Assembly (NCBI GenBank): GCA_028709565.1
Contig: JAQVWU010000194.1
Location: 1 to 6,035 of the forward strand
Length of the DNA stretch: 6,035 nt
Reading direction: 5' to 3'
DNA from: Eubacteriales bacterium
GTDB lineage: Bacteria; Bacillota; Clostridia; Oscillospirales; CAG-272
Position numbers and translations under genes: made by a program. The notes beneath the pieces are model-generated. The model saw only the letters and a program-made list of their open reading frames with translations, was not told where the DNA came from and made no database searches. Position 1 is the stretch's first letter, and the number at the start of each line of letters is the position of its first letter. Below, one piece after another: positions 1 to 5,872 of this stretch.

Positions 1-29
1 GCACCCAGATTTAAATTAGCGTTTGACAT
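1..29 (-). CDS. Start of an unidentified gene, cut by the window edge
   Basis: An ATG at 27-29 opens a minus-strand frame reading MSNANLNLG and continuing past position 1. A good Shine-Dalgarno sequence (AAAGGGG, 37-43) lies 7 nt upstream, and a promoter-like pair lies further upstream (57-85). These three elements together are why I call it a gene despite only about ten visible codons. The product cannot be identified from so little. The opening (M-x-N-x-N-L) is reminiscent of EcoRI-type adenine methyltransferases, which often begin this way before a KNDEFYTQ motif, but that is a guess and needs the sequence to the left of the window. The gene is co-directional with mutS2 and follows it by about 155 nt, which is wider than the other gaps in the cluster. 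Confidence 0.6.
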
Positions 30-36
30 AATCGTT

Positions 37-43
37 CCCCTTT
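37..43 (-). promoter_or_regulatory. Ribosome binding site of the left-edge gene
   Basis: The minus strand reads AAAGGGG followed by 7 nt (AACGATT) and then ATG. This is a near-ideal spacing for a Shine-Dalgarno sequence and is the main support for the truncated gene that starts at position 29. Confidence 0.65.
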
Positions 44-56
44 ACTGTATATTTAA

Positions 57-85
57 ATTATATTTGAATACTATTTCAATAACAA
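57..85 (-). promoter_or_regulatory. Putative sigma-A type promoter for the left-edge gene
   Basis: On the minus strand, TTGTTA (80-85, 4 of 6 matches to TTGACA) is followed by exactly 17 nt and a perfect TATAAT (57-62). Transcription would begin near position 50, giving a short leader before the Shine-Dalgarno sequence at 37-43 and the ATG at 29. The -35 element lies inside the third, most diverged copy of the repeat derived from the mutS2 3' end. The region is AT-rich, so a chance match is possible, but hexamer quality, spacing and position ahead of a start codon agree. If real, the left-edge gene is expressed independently of the mutS2 operon. Confidence 0.5.
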
Positions 86-101
86 CCGTTATCGATGCGC
101 C

Positions 102-118
102 GTGTATTTAAAATATAC
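102..118. repeat. Second AT-rich imperfect inverted repeat
   Basis: GTGTATTTAAAATATAC is an imperfect palindrome: arms of eight bases with one mismatch around a central base. It occupies the same place in repeat unit 2 as the perfect palindrome at 159-177 does in unit 1. Unit 3 carries a further decayed version near 47-62, where it overlaps the putative -10 element. Confidence 0.5.
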
Positions 119-158
119 TAAAATGTAACTTAAGTTCGGCAACCGTCATCGCTGCGCG

Positions 159-177
159 GTATATTTTTAAAATATAC
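159..177. repeat. Perfect AT-rich inverted repeat just after mutS2
   Basis: GTATATTTT and AAAATATAC form a perfect 9-bp inverted repeat around a single central base. It begins 8 nt beyond the mutS2 stop codon. It could be a protein-binding palindrome or a weak mRNA 3' hairpin. It lacks a GC-rich stem and a following U-run, so it is not a standard intrinsic terminator. A related imperfect palindrome lies in the next repeat unit at 102-118. Confidence 0.6.
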
Positions 178-184
178 TGAAAGA

Positions 185-2578
185 TTACTTAAGTTCAACA
201 ACCGTCACACCACTGTCTCCCTCCCCGTATTGGCCGATACGGTAGGAAGCGATGCGCCCGTCCCCTTTTAAAGACTTCCACAGCGCGTTTCGCAGCGCTC
301 CCGTACCCTTGCCGTGAATCAGCCGCACGCTCCGCAGGTTGACCATCTTGGCTTCATCGAAGTATTTGTCAACCGCCGACCAGGCTTCCTCGCCGTTCAT
401 GCCGCGCAGGTCGAGCTCGTTTGAGAAATCGGGACGGACAGAGGTCCGGTAGCCCGTTGCCGGCATGCGCTTTTTTTCAGCGTCGGTAAAGGTTGTCCTG
501 TCGTCATCCTCGGAGAGCATGAGATTTTTTACATTGGTCTTCATTTTTATTATACCCGCCTGAACCGACACGTCGCCGTTTTCATCCGGATTATCTGCCA
601 GCATACCAATTTTGTCGATGTTGACTATGAGCACCCGGTCGCCTTTGGCGAAGGGACGGGGCGGCACATAATTTTTAACCTTCTTTTCGCGTACCGGATT
701 TACCAGGTCGTCGGTTTCACGGAGCGAGCGGCGAACCTTATCCCGGGCCGTTTCAAGTTCTCCGGCGGAAATTTCACTGTCCCGGCGGCGCTTGAGCTCA
801 TCAAGCTGTCCGAAAACGAATTTACTGGAGACCTTGGCGCTCTCCAGCATCTGCGCGGCCTTTCGGCGCTGTTTTTCCAGCTGTTTTTCCGTTTCGGCAA
901 TTTTTGTTTTTAATGCCTGTTCGGCTTCGGCGGCATAGGTTTCATATTCGCGCCGCATTTTCTCCGCCGCTTCCCGCTGGTTTTCCATATCGATCCGCGA
1001 TGCCTCGAGTTTGTCGATGACATCCTCAAAACGCCTGCTGCTGCCCGACATTTTTGTCCTGGCGCGCTCGACAATCGATTCGTCAAGCCCTAATTTAGAA
1101 GAGATGGCAAAGGCGTTGGACCGACCCGGCGTTCCGATTATGAGGCGGAAGGTAGGCTTTAATGTTTCCACGTCAAACTCGCAGGACGCGTTTGACACCC
1201 CTTCGGTGTTCAGCGCGAATTCCTTGAGTTCGGCGTAATGGGTGGTTGCCGCGCACAGGGTGCCCCGTTCGCGCACGCTCTCAAGAATGGCAACCGCGAG
1301 AGCCGCCCCCTCAACCGGATCGGTACCTGCGCCGAGTTCGTCGAGCAGCACCAGACTGCCCTGTTTCGCCTCGCGCAGTATGCTCACGATATTGACCATG
1401 TGGGATGAAAAGGTGGAAAGGGACTGCTCGATTGACTGCTCGTCCCCGATGTCGGCAAGAACGGCGCTGAAGACCGGCATTGTCGAGGTATCATCCGCCG
1501 GTATATGCAGGCCCGCCTGGGTCATGAGGGCGAAGAGACCGAGTGTTTTAAGCGAAACGGTCTTTCCCCCGGTGTTCGGCCCCGTAATAACCAAAGTGTC
1601 AAACGTTTCGCCGAGGGAGATGTGTATCGGAACCACCGTACCCGGGTCCAGCAGCGGATGACGCGCGTGAAAGAGTTCAACCTTATAATCGGATGATATA
1701 TTCGGCTGAGCAGCCTTTAAGCGGAAGGAAAATTCCGCGCGGGCAAAGATAAAGGCGAGTTCGGTTATATTATAATAATTCAGTGAAATGCTGTCGGCGT
1801 CGGCGGCACATTCGGCGGAAAGGGCGGCCAGGATGCGCTCGATTTCATGCGCTTCGCTGCTTTCCAGTTCGCGCAGGTCGTTATTGGCCTCGACAACACT
1901 CATGGGTTCGATAAACAGCGTAGCGCCCGACGCGGAGGTGTCGTGCACCAGCCCTTTGATTTCGTTTTTATATTCGTTTTTCACCGGGATGACAAAACGT
2001 CCGCCGCGGCGGGTGATTATATTCTCCTGCAGGTATTTGGAATAATCCCCCGATACATAGCGCTGGAGGATATCATTTATACGGTTTGACATGCCGCGTT
2101 TTTTTCGGCGGATATCGGCAAGCGCAGGGCTGGCTTCGTCGGCTATCATATCCTCAGCAATAATTACGCGCCGGATTTCATTCTCCAGCGACCGGTTTAC
2201 CGTAAGCCTGCCAAAGTGCTCGTCAAGCACGGTATCGTATCTTTTATCGGTGTTGATATAATCGAGCAGCGTCCTTGCCGTGCGCAGCACATCGGCTATA
2301 TCGAGAATTTCCTTCAGCGTTAGAACGGCACCCCGGTCGGCCCTGTCCAGCGCCGGATTTACGTCCTTGATAAAACCGAAGGACGGGGCTCCCCTGGTTG
2401 AAGCCAGCTTTTTGGCGTCACCGGTCTGTGCCTGCAGCTGCCGTACCCGGTCAATATCGGACGAGGGGGTGAGCTGCAGTGCCATGGCGGCGGCACCCTC
2501 GGTATGGGCGCACTCCGACAGCATCTGCAGTATTTTATTATATTCCAGCGTTGTCTGCGCTCTTTCAAAGTTGGACAT
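185..2578 (-). CDS. mutS2: Endonuclease MutS2 (MutS-family ATPase with Smr nuclease domain)
   Basis: This 797-residue protein has the usual MutS2 length and architecture. A helical MutS core and clamp region (about 1-300) is followed by the ATPase with Walker A GPNTGGKT (333-340), the STFSSHM signature (388-394), Walker B LVLLDELGAGTDP (409-421) and the TTHY switch (445-448). A long charged coiled coil follows (about 505-635), then a KOW-like segment (about 641-690) and a C-terminal Smr domain with LDLRG (722-726) and HGKGTG (755-760). The MutS1 mismatch-recognition domain is absent. Family members bind branched DNA and suppress recombination; in Bacillus subtilis MutS2 also acts on collided ribosomes. 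The ATG start matches the family N-terminus, and an in-frame TAA lies just upstream. Its Shine-Dalgarno sequence is weak (AGGA about 12 nt upstream). It follows recO by 47 nt and is probably co-transcribed. All motifs look intact. Confidence 0.96.
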   Translation of the reverse strand: MSNFERAQTTLEYNKILQMLSECAHTEGAAAMALQLTPSSDIDRVRQLQAQTGDAKKLASTRGAPSFGFIKDVNPALDRADRGAVLTLKEILDIADVLRTARTLLDYINTDKRYDTVLDEHFGRLTVNRSLENEIRRVIIAEDMIADEASPALADIRRKKRGMSNRINDILQRYVSGDYSKYLQENIITRRGGRFVIPVKNEYKNEIKGLVHDTSASGATLFIEPMSVVEANNDLRELESSEAHEIERILAALSAECAADADSISLNYYNITELAFIFARAEFSFRLKAAQPNISSDYKVELFHARHPLLDPGTVVPIHISLGETFDTLVITGPNTGGKTVSLKTLGLFALMTQAGLHIPADDTSTMPVFSAVLADIGDEQSIEQSLSTFSSHMVNIVSILREAKQGSLVLLDELGAGTDPVEGAALAVAILESVRERGTLCAATTHYAELKEFALNTEGVSNASCEFDVETLKPTFRLIIGTPGRSNAFAISSKLGLDESIVERARTKMSGSSRRFEDVIDKLEASRIDMENQREAAEKMRREYETYAAEAEQALKTKIAETEKQLEKQRRKAAQMLESAKVSSKFVFGQLDELKRRRDSEISAGELETARDKVRRSLRETDDLVNPVREKKVKNYVPPRPFAKGDRVLIVNIDKIGMLADNPDENGDVSVQAGIIKMKTNVKNLMLSEDDDRTTFTDAEKKRMPATGYRTSVRPDFSNELDLRGMNGEEAWSAVDKYFDEAKMVNLRSVRLIHGKGTGALRNALWKSLKGDGRIASYRIGQYGEGDSGVTVVELK

Positions 2579-2625
2579 TGTGTTAAAAATTCCTGTTTGT
2601 CATGATATTAATATTTTAACTGTAT

Positions 2626-3399
2626 TTACCGTTCGTCGGTCACATTTGTCTTTGTGTCCGGAAATACCGACCTGAGGTAGGTGAGGGTCGGCAGCAAACG
2701 GTCAAGCTGAGCCGTAAGATACCGTTCACAGGCTTCATAAAAATTTTCCGCGGCTTTCGTATCGATCCGGAAGGCAAATATCCTGGCGGGGTCGGCGGAC
2801 ACCACATGGCGTAAGGCGCTTATTACATCCGCGGGAAGCGCGGCCGTTCCCCTGTTTTCCCGGTCGGCGCAGGCGGCGCAAATCAGACTTCCCCCGGCAT
2901 AGTCCAGGCAGCGCGCCCCTTTTTTACCGCAAAGGGCGCATTCCCCGTCAAGCAGGGGCGCAAAACCCGCCTCGGCTGCGCAGCGCAGTTCAAAAACCGC
3001 CTTTATAAAGGGCAGGCTGCGCTTTTTTTCACAGATCATATGCAGGGTGTTCAGCGTCAGCCTCAGCAGCGCGCTTTCATCCTCTCCGTCAACACAGACC
3101 TCATTGATAACATCGAAAACATACGCGACCAAAGAGAGCGCCTCAAGACCCAGCGAAACATCGTAAAAATCCCTGATTTCCGCGGCTTCCCTCAGCCACA
3201 GACGGTCGCCGCGCTCATACAGCGTCAATTCGCCGTAGAACATAATATGCGCGCTGACCCGTAGAACGCTTTTCTGCGAACGGACGCCTTTGCCCGTAAC
3301 GCTGATTTTTCCGCGTTCCGCGGTCAGCACGGTGAGCATCTTGTCGCTTTCACCATACGCGGTGTCGCGTATTATAAGTCCGTTTATCTTTATGAGCAT
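2626..3399 (-). CDS. recO: DNA repair protein RecO
   Basis: A 257-residue RecO of normal length. RecO acts in the cytoplasm with RecR (and RecF) to load RecA onto SSB-coated single-stranded DNA and to anneal complementary strands. The N-terminal OB-fold (about 1-80) has the family opening, with I-K-x-x-G-L-I-I-R near residues 3-11 followed by YGESDKMLTVLT (15-26). The helical C-terminal part carries an intact zinc finger with cysteines 154, 157, 174 and 177 (C-A-L-C and C-A-A-C). The ATG start is 5 nt after the era stop codon and has no recognisable Shine-Dalgarno sequence (upstream is A-rich, AACTAAAAGTC). Translation is therefore probably coupled to era termination. No upstream alternative start is plausible because the ATG already gives the conserved N-terminus. 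Confidence 0.95.
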   Translation of the reverse strand: MLIKINGLIIRDTAYGESDKMLTVLTAERGKISVTGKGVRSQKSVLRVSAHIMFYGELTLYERGDRLWLREAAEIRDFYDVSLGLEALSLVAYVFDVINEVCVDGEDESALLRLTLNTLHMICEKKRSLPFIKAVFELRCAAEAGFAPLLDGECALCGKKGARCLDYAGGSLICAACADRENRGTAALPADVISALRHVVSADPARIFAFRIDTKAAENFYEACERYLTAQLDRLLPTLTYLRSVFPDTKTNVTDER

Positions 3400-3404
3400 G
3401 ACTT

Positions 3405-4289
3405 TTAGTTGTTTTTATATCCGAAATTGGAAAGATTATAATCGCTGTCCCGCCATTTTTCTTTTGTCTTTACCCACAGGTCCAGATAAACCTTTGTATT
3501 AAAGAACGCTTCCATGTCCTCCCGCGCCCACGTACCGATCTTTTTGAGCATTTCACCGTTTTTGCCTATCAATATACCCTTATGACTGTCGCGCTCGCAG
3601 ATAATTATGGCATTTATCCTGAGCAAGCTGCCCTTATCCTCAAATTTTTCGATCATCACGGCCGTCCCGTGGGGAATTTCCTCGGAAGCGGCGCGCAGCA
3701 CCTTCTCGCGTATGATTTCGGCGGCAATCTGCCGTTCGGGCTGATCGGTGGCGATGTCATCCGGATAGAAATGGCTACTCTCTGTCAAGAAGGCAGAACA
3801 TTCTTCTATAATAATATCAATGCCCATATTCTTGAGCGCCGATACCGGGACAACCGCATGGAACTCATGCAGCGACGCAAAGAGCGTTATCGTTTCGGCA
3901 ATCTTTTCGCGGTTTGAGAGGTCGGTTTTATTTATCGCGAGTATGCAGGGAATCCCGGCTTTTTTAATGCGTTCAATCAGGGAGCGTTCGATGTTCCCCG
4001 TCCGCGGCTCGGCGTCCACCACAAGGATGCAGGCGTCCACCTCCGATATGGTATCGGCGGCGGTGCGCACCATATAATCTCCGAGTTTTGTTTTGGGCAT
4101 ATGCATTCCGGGGGTGTCCAGAAAGACATACTGGTCATCCCCCCTGGTGAGTATACCGGTAATGCGGTTACGGGTGGTCTGAGGTTTGGAGGAAACAATC
4201 GCTATCTTCTCTCCCAGAATTGCGTTTATAATCGTCGATTTGCCGATGTTGGGCCTTCCGACTATGGCGATAAAGGCGGTGCGTGTCAT
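3405..4289 (-). CDS. era: GTPase Era
   Basis: A 294-residue Era, the essential GTPase that binds the 3' end of 16S rRNA and promotes 30S subunit maturation. The G domain shows G1 GRPNIGKST (11-19; the commoner form has V in place of I), the switch I region SKPQTTRNRI (34-43), G3 DTPG (58-61), G4 NKTD (120-123) and G5 SALK (150-153). The C-terminal type-II KH RNA-binding domain (about 200-285) has PHGTAV (206-211), the GKNG loop (242-245) and the typical LWVKTKEKWR ending. The ATG start is preceded by AGGAAG (4295-4300) 5 nt upstream, a good ribosome binding site. It follows ybeY, whose product also works on 16S rRNA 3' processing, and lies 5 nt before recO. No truncation or missing motif was seen. 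Confidence 0.97.
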   Translation of the reverse strand: MTRTAFIAIVGRPNIGKSTIINAILGEKIAIVSSKPQTTRNRITGILTRGDDQYVFLDTPGMHMPKTKLGDYMVRTAADTISEVDACILVVDAEPRTGNIERSLIERIKKAGIPCILAINKTDLSNREKIAETITLFASLHEFHAVVPVSALKNMGIDIIIEECSAFLTESSHFYPDDIATDQPERQIAAEIIREKVLRAASEEIPHGTAVMIEKFEDKGSLLRINAIIICERDSHKGILIGKNGEMLKKIGTWAREDMEAFFNTKVYLDLWVKTKEKWRDSDYNLSNFGYKNN

Positions 4290-4312
4290 TTGTTCTTCCT
4301 TTCGGCGCGTGC

Positions 4313-4340
4313 GACCATATAAATATAATTATAAATGGTC
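4313..4340 (-). repeat. Inverted repeat at the ybeY stop codon
   Basis: GACCAT and ATGGTC form a perfect 6-bp inverted repeat separated by 16 nt of pure A/T, with two further possible pairs inside. The last base of the ybeY stop codon (TAG) is the first base of the repeat. In RNA it could form a hairpin between the ybeY and era cistrons. It is followed by GCACGCGCC rather than a U-run, so it is not a standard terminator. It may serve as a message stability or processing element, or may have no function. Confidence 0.4.
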
Positions 4341-4807
4341 TATATAATGCCCTTTTTCAGTTTAAGTTTTAAAATGTTCATAATTTCCTCCTGACGCGTG
4401 AACATTTCACGGCGTTCCTCCCCTGAGGTTTCATGGTCATAACCCAGCAGATGCAGCACCGAGTGCACGGTGAGAAACGCTGTTTCCCGGCCGAGGGAGT
4501 GACCGCCGTGAAGCGCCTGTTCCGCCGCGCGCTCAAGGGATATCACGATATCGCCGAGGATACCGGCCTCGTTCATGGGAAATGACAGTACGTCGGTGGG
4601 CGAATCCTTTCGCCGGTACCGACGGTTGAGTTCCCGTATTTTATCGTCATCGGTAAGCGTTATCGAAATTTCGGTGTTAAGTGACCGGTGCTCCCGGCGC
4701 AGGGTTTCGGCTATCGCCCTTTTTATCAGCAAACGGAGGCAGGTACCCGCGCGGAGTCTGTCCTGATCATTTTTTATATAGATAACGAGTCCTGGTATCC
4801 TGCGCAC
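4340..4807 (-). CDS. ybeY: Endoribonuclease YbeY (rRNA maturation factor)
   Basis: YbeY is a metal-dependent single-strand endoribonuclease for 16S rRNA 3' maturation and ribosome quality control. The zinc motif HSVLHLLGYDH is complete, with histidines at 115, 119 and 125 of the 155-residue form; the family consensus has G where this protein has S after the first histidine. RRYRRKDSPTDVLSFP and LGDIVIS are further family signatures. The start is uncertain. The conserved core begins at VIYIKND (codons from 4786), already inside the 3' end of phoH, with no start codon adjacent. I chose GTG at 4805-4807, with GGGAG 10 nt upstream, which gives normal family length and a 41-nt overlap with phoH. 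ATGs at 4828, 4837 and 4879 are in frame but have no good Shine-Dalgarno sequence and add unconserved residues. Function is near certain; the start is not. Confidence 0.9.
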   Translation of the reverse strand: MRRIPGLVIYIKNDQDRLRAGTCLRLLIKRAIAETLRREHRSLNTEISITLTDDDKIRELNRRYRRKDSPTDVLSFPMNEAGILGDIVISLERAAEQALHGGHSLGRETAFLTVHSVLHLLGYDHETSGEERREMFTRQEEIMNILKLKLKKGII

Positions 4808-5789
4808 TGTTCTGACGCTCCCTGTCATGTTTTTCATAAGCGAGAATAATCTTCTGAACCAGTCTGTGCCGGACCACATCCCTGTCTGTAAACGTATGAA
4901 CGGCTATATCCTCAATGTTTTTGAGCACACGAACCGCCTCGGAAAGTCCGCTGCGTATACCGCGCGGCAGGTCGGTCTGGGTCAGGTCTCCGGTGACAAT
5001 TGCCCTTGAGTTGTAGCCGAGCCGTGTCAAAAACATCTTCATCTGCTCAGGGGTGGTATTCTGCGCCTCGTCCAGTATAATAAACGAATCGTCAAGGGTG
5101 CGTCCCCTCATGTATGCCAGCGGCGCGATTTCTATTGTTCCGCGCTCGATATGACGCGCGTAATTTTCCGGTCCGAGCATTTCCAGCAGCGCGTCCTGCA
5201 GCGGGCGAAGATACGGATTAATCTTACTCTGCAGGTCGCCCGGCAGATATCCGAGCCTTTCCCCCGCTTCCACCGCGGGCCGGGTCAGCACGATGCGGTT
5301 TACCTCCCTGTTGCGCAGCGCGGTTACCGCCATGGCGACCGCTAGAAAGGTCTTGCCGGTGCCTGCAGGGCCTGTTCCGAGAACAATGGTATTCTTTTTT
5401 ATCAGATCGACATATCTGCGCTGTCCCACCGTCTTTGCCTTGATGGGTTTGCCCTTCATGGTTATACAAACACAGTCGTCATCAAACGCGGAAAGCTCTT
5501 CGGCTCGTCCGTCATTGACCATATCAATCGCATAACCGACATTCTGATCGGTCAGACCGTCGCTGTATGTCGCCATGCGGCACAGACAACGGATCACCGA
5601 GGCGGCCAGATTGACCTTTTCAGGGTCACCGCCGGATATTACGATGGCACTGCCCGCCGTATCCCCGTTATCGCGTGTTACAATGTCGACACCGTATTCC
5701 TTTTCGATTTTAGCTATATTAGCATCAAAACTGCCGAATATTATCGCAGTCTGCTCTAAACTGTCGGTTACAATAGTCCTCTCGGTCAA
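4767..5789 (-). CDS. phoH: PhoH family P-loop ATPase
   Basis: A 340-residue PhoH-like protein. A small N-terminal KH-like region (about 10-75) precedes the P-loop NTPase domain with Walker A GPAGTGKT (140-147), ILTRPAVEAGE-like segment (IVLTRPAVEAGE, 166-177), Walker B FIILDEAQN (236-244), TGDLTQTDLP (266-275) and a DVVRH motif (304-308). The usual DVVRHPLVQ reads DVVRHRLVQ here. The family is thought to act in RNA metabolism; its genetic link with ybeY is well known but the biochemical role is poorly defined. The start is TTG at 5787-5789. An in-frame TAA at 5796-5798 rules out extension, and the next in-frame residues match the family N-terminus. The nearby Shine-Dalgarno sequence is weak (CAGGG, 9 nt upstream), while a strong AGGAGG sits 34 nt upstream beyond a hairpin. 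The 3' end overlaps ybeY. Confidence 0.94.
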   Translation of the reverse strand: MTERTIVTDSLEQTAIIFGSFDANIAKIEKEYGVDIVTRDNGDTAGSAIVISGGDPEKVNLAASVIRCLCRMATYSDGLTDQNVGYAIDMVNDGRAEELSAFDDDCVCITMKGKPIKAKTVGQRRYVDLIKKNTIVLGTGPAGTGKTFLAVAMAVTALRNREVNRIVLTRPAVEAGERLGYLPGDLQSKINPYLRPLQDALLEMLGPENYARHIERGTIEIAPLAYMRGRTLDDSFIILDEAQNTTPEQMKMFLTRLGYNSRAIVTGDLTQTDLPRGIRSGLSEAVRVLKNIEDIAVHTFTDRDVVRHRLVQKIILAYEKHDRERQNSAQDTRTRYLYKK

Positions 5790-5798
5790 TATCGTTTA

Positions 5799-5820
5799 CC
5801 CTGCCGATAAAACCGCAGGG
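5799..5820 (-). promoter_or_regulatory. Hairpin in the phoH translation-initiation region
   Basis: On the minus strand CCCTGC (5815-5820) pairs perfectly with GCAGGG (5799-5804) around a 10-nt loop. The stem lies between a strong AGGAGG (5824-5829) and the TTG start of phoH (5787-5789). It would hide the weak proximal Shine-Dalgarno sequence. When folded, it would shorten the effective distance from AGGAGG to TTG from 34 nt to about 12 nt. A regulatory role is inference; the base complementarity is seen directly. Confidence 0.5.
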
Positions 5821-5823
5821 ATT

Positions 5824-5829
5824 CCTCCT
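5824..5829 (-). promoter_or_regulatory. Strong Shine-Dalgarno sequence far upstream of phoH
   Basis: A full AGGAGG sits 34 nt before the phoH TTG, too far for direct use. No ATG, GTG or TTG lies at the right distance from it. A CTG (5816-5818) lies 5 nt downstream and would open an 11-codon frame including its stop, whose TGA (5786-5788) overlaps the phoH TTG. The site may serve phoH through the intervening hairpin, or a tiny leader peptide coupled to phoH. Confidence 0.5.
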
Positions 5830-5872
5830 GTTTTTTTATGTATTTTTCTTTTAAATTTTATATTATTTCCGT

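Larger units (their letters stand above)
47..215 (-). repeat. Three diverged tandem repeats (~57-59 bp) derived from the mutS2 3' end
   Basis: The core ACGGTTG recurs on the minus strand around 206, 147 and 90, giving periods of 59 and 57 bp. Unit 1 (about 158-215) contains the last codons and stop of mutS2. Unit 2 (about 101-157) matches unit 1 at about 35 of 41 positions by eye from GACGGTTG onward, including GAACTTAAGT and AGTATATTTTAAA. Unit 3 (about 47-100) is more worn but shares GCGCA-CGAT-ACGGTTG with unit 2. Translated in the homologous frames, the units read VTVVELK-stop (mutS2), MTVAELK and ITVVIEI. Neither period is a multiple of three and the mutS2 stop codon is lost in unit 2, so the copies are not coding extensions. 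They look like decaying duplications of the gene end. Confidence 0.7.

Noticed and set aside
30..184. Intrinsic terminator after mutS2
   Set aside because: The only hairpins are almost entirely A/T, and neither is followed by a U-run on the minus strand.
47..215. CRISPR-like array
   Set aside because: The units are adjacent diverged copies with no conserved repeat/unique spacer alternation, and the first unit is coding sequence of mutS2.
1242..1661. 139-codon open frame on the plus strand inside mutS2
   Set aside because: It lies wholly antisense to the conserved MutS2 ATPase domain, has serine/arginine-rich composition typical of a shadow frame, and has no recognisable motif.
2605..2614. 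ATATTAATAT palindrome between recO and mutS2
   Set aside because: It is a perfect 10-bp palindrome but made only of A/T in an AT-rich gap, so it carries little information. No promoter hexamers are placed around it.
4322..4333. TATAAT on the minus strand before era
   Set aside because: It is a perfect -10 hexamer, but the bases 16-18 nt upstream (AAAAGG and neighbours) do not resemble a -35, and there is no extended -10 TG. Probably chance in an A/T loop.
5840..5870. Possible phoH promoter (TATAAA in the A/T-rich leader)
   Set aside because: No -35-like hexamer at 16-18 nt upstream; -10 lookalikes are expected by chance in pure A/T sequence.
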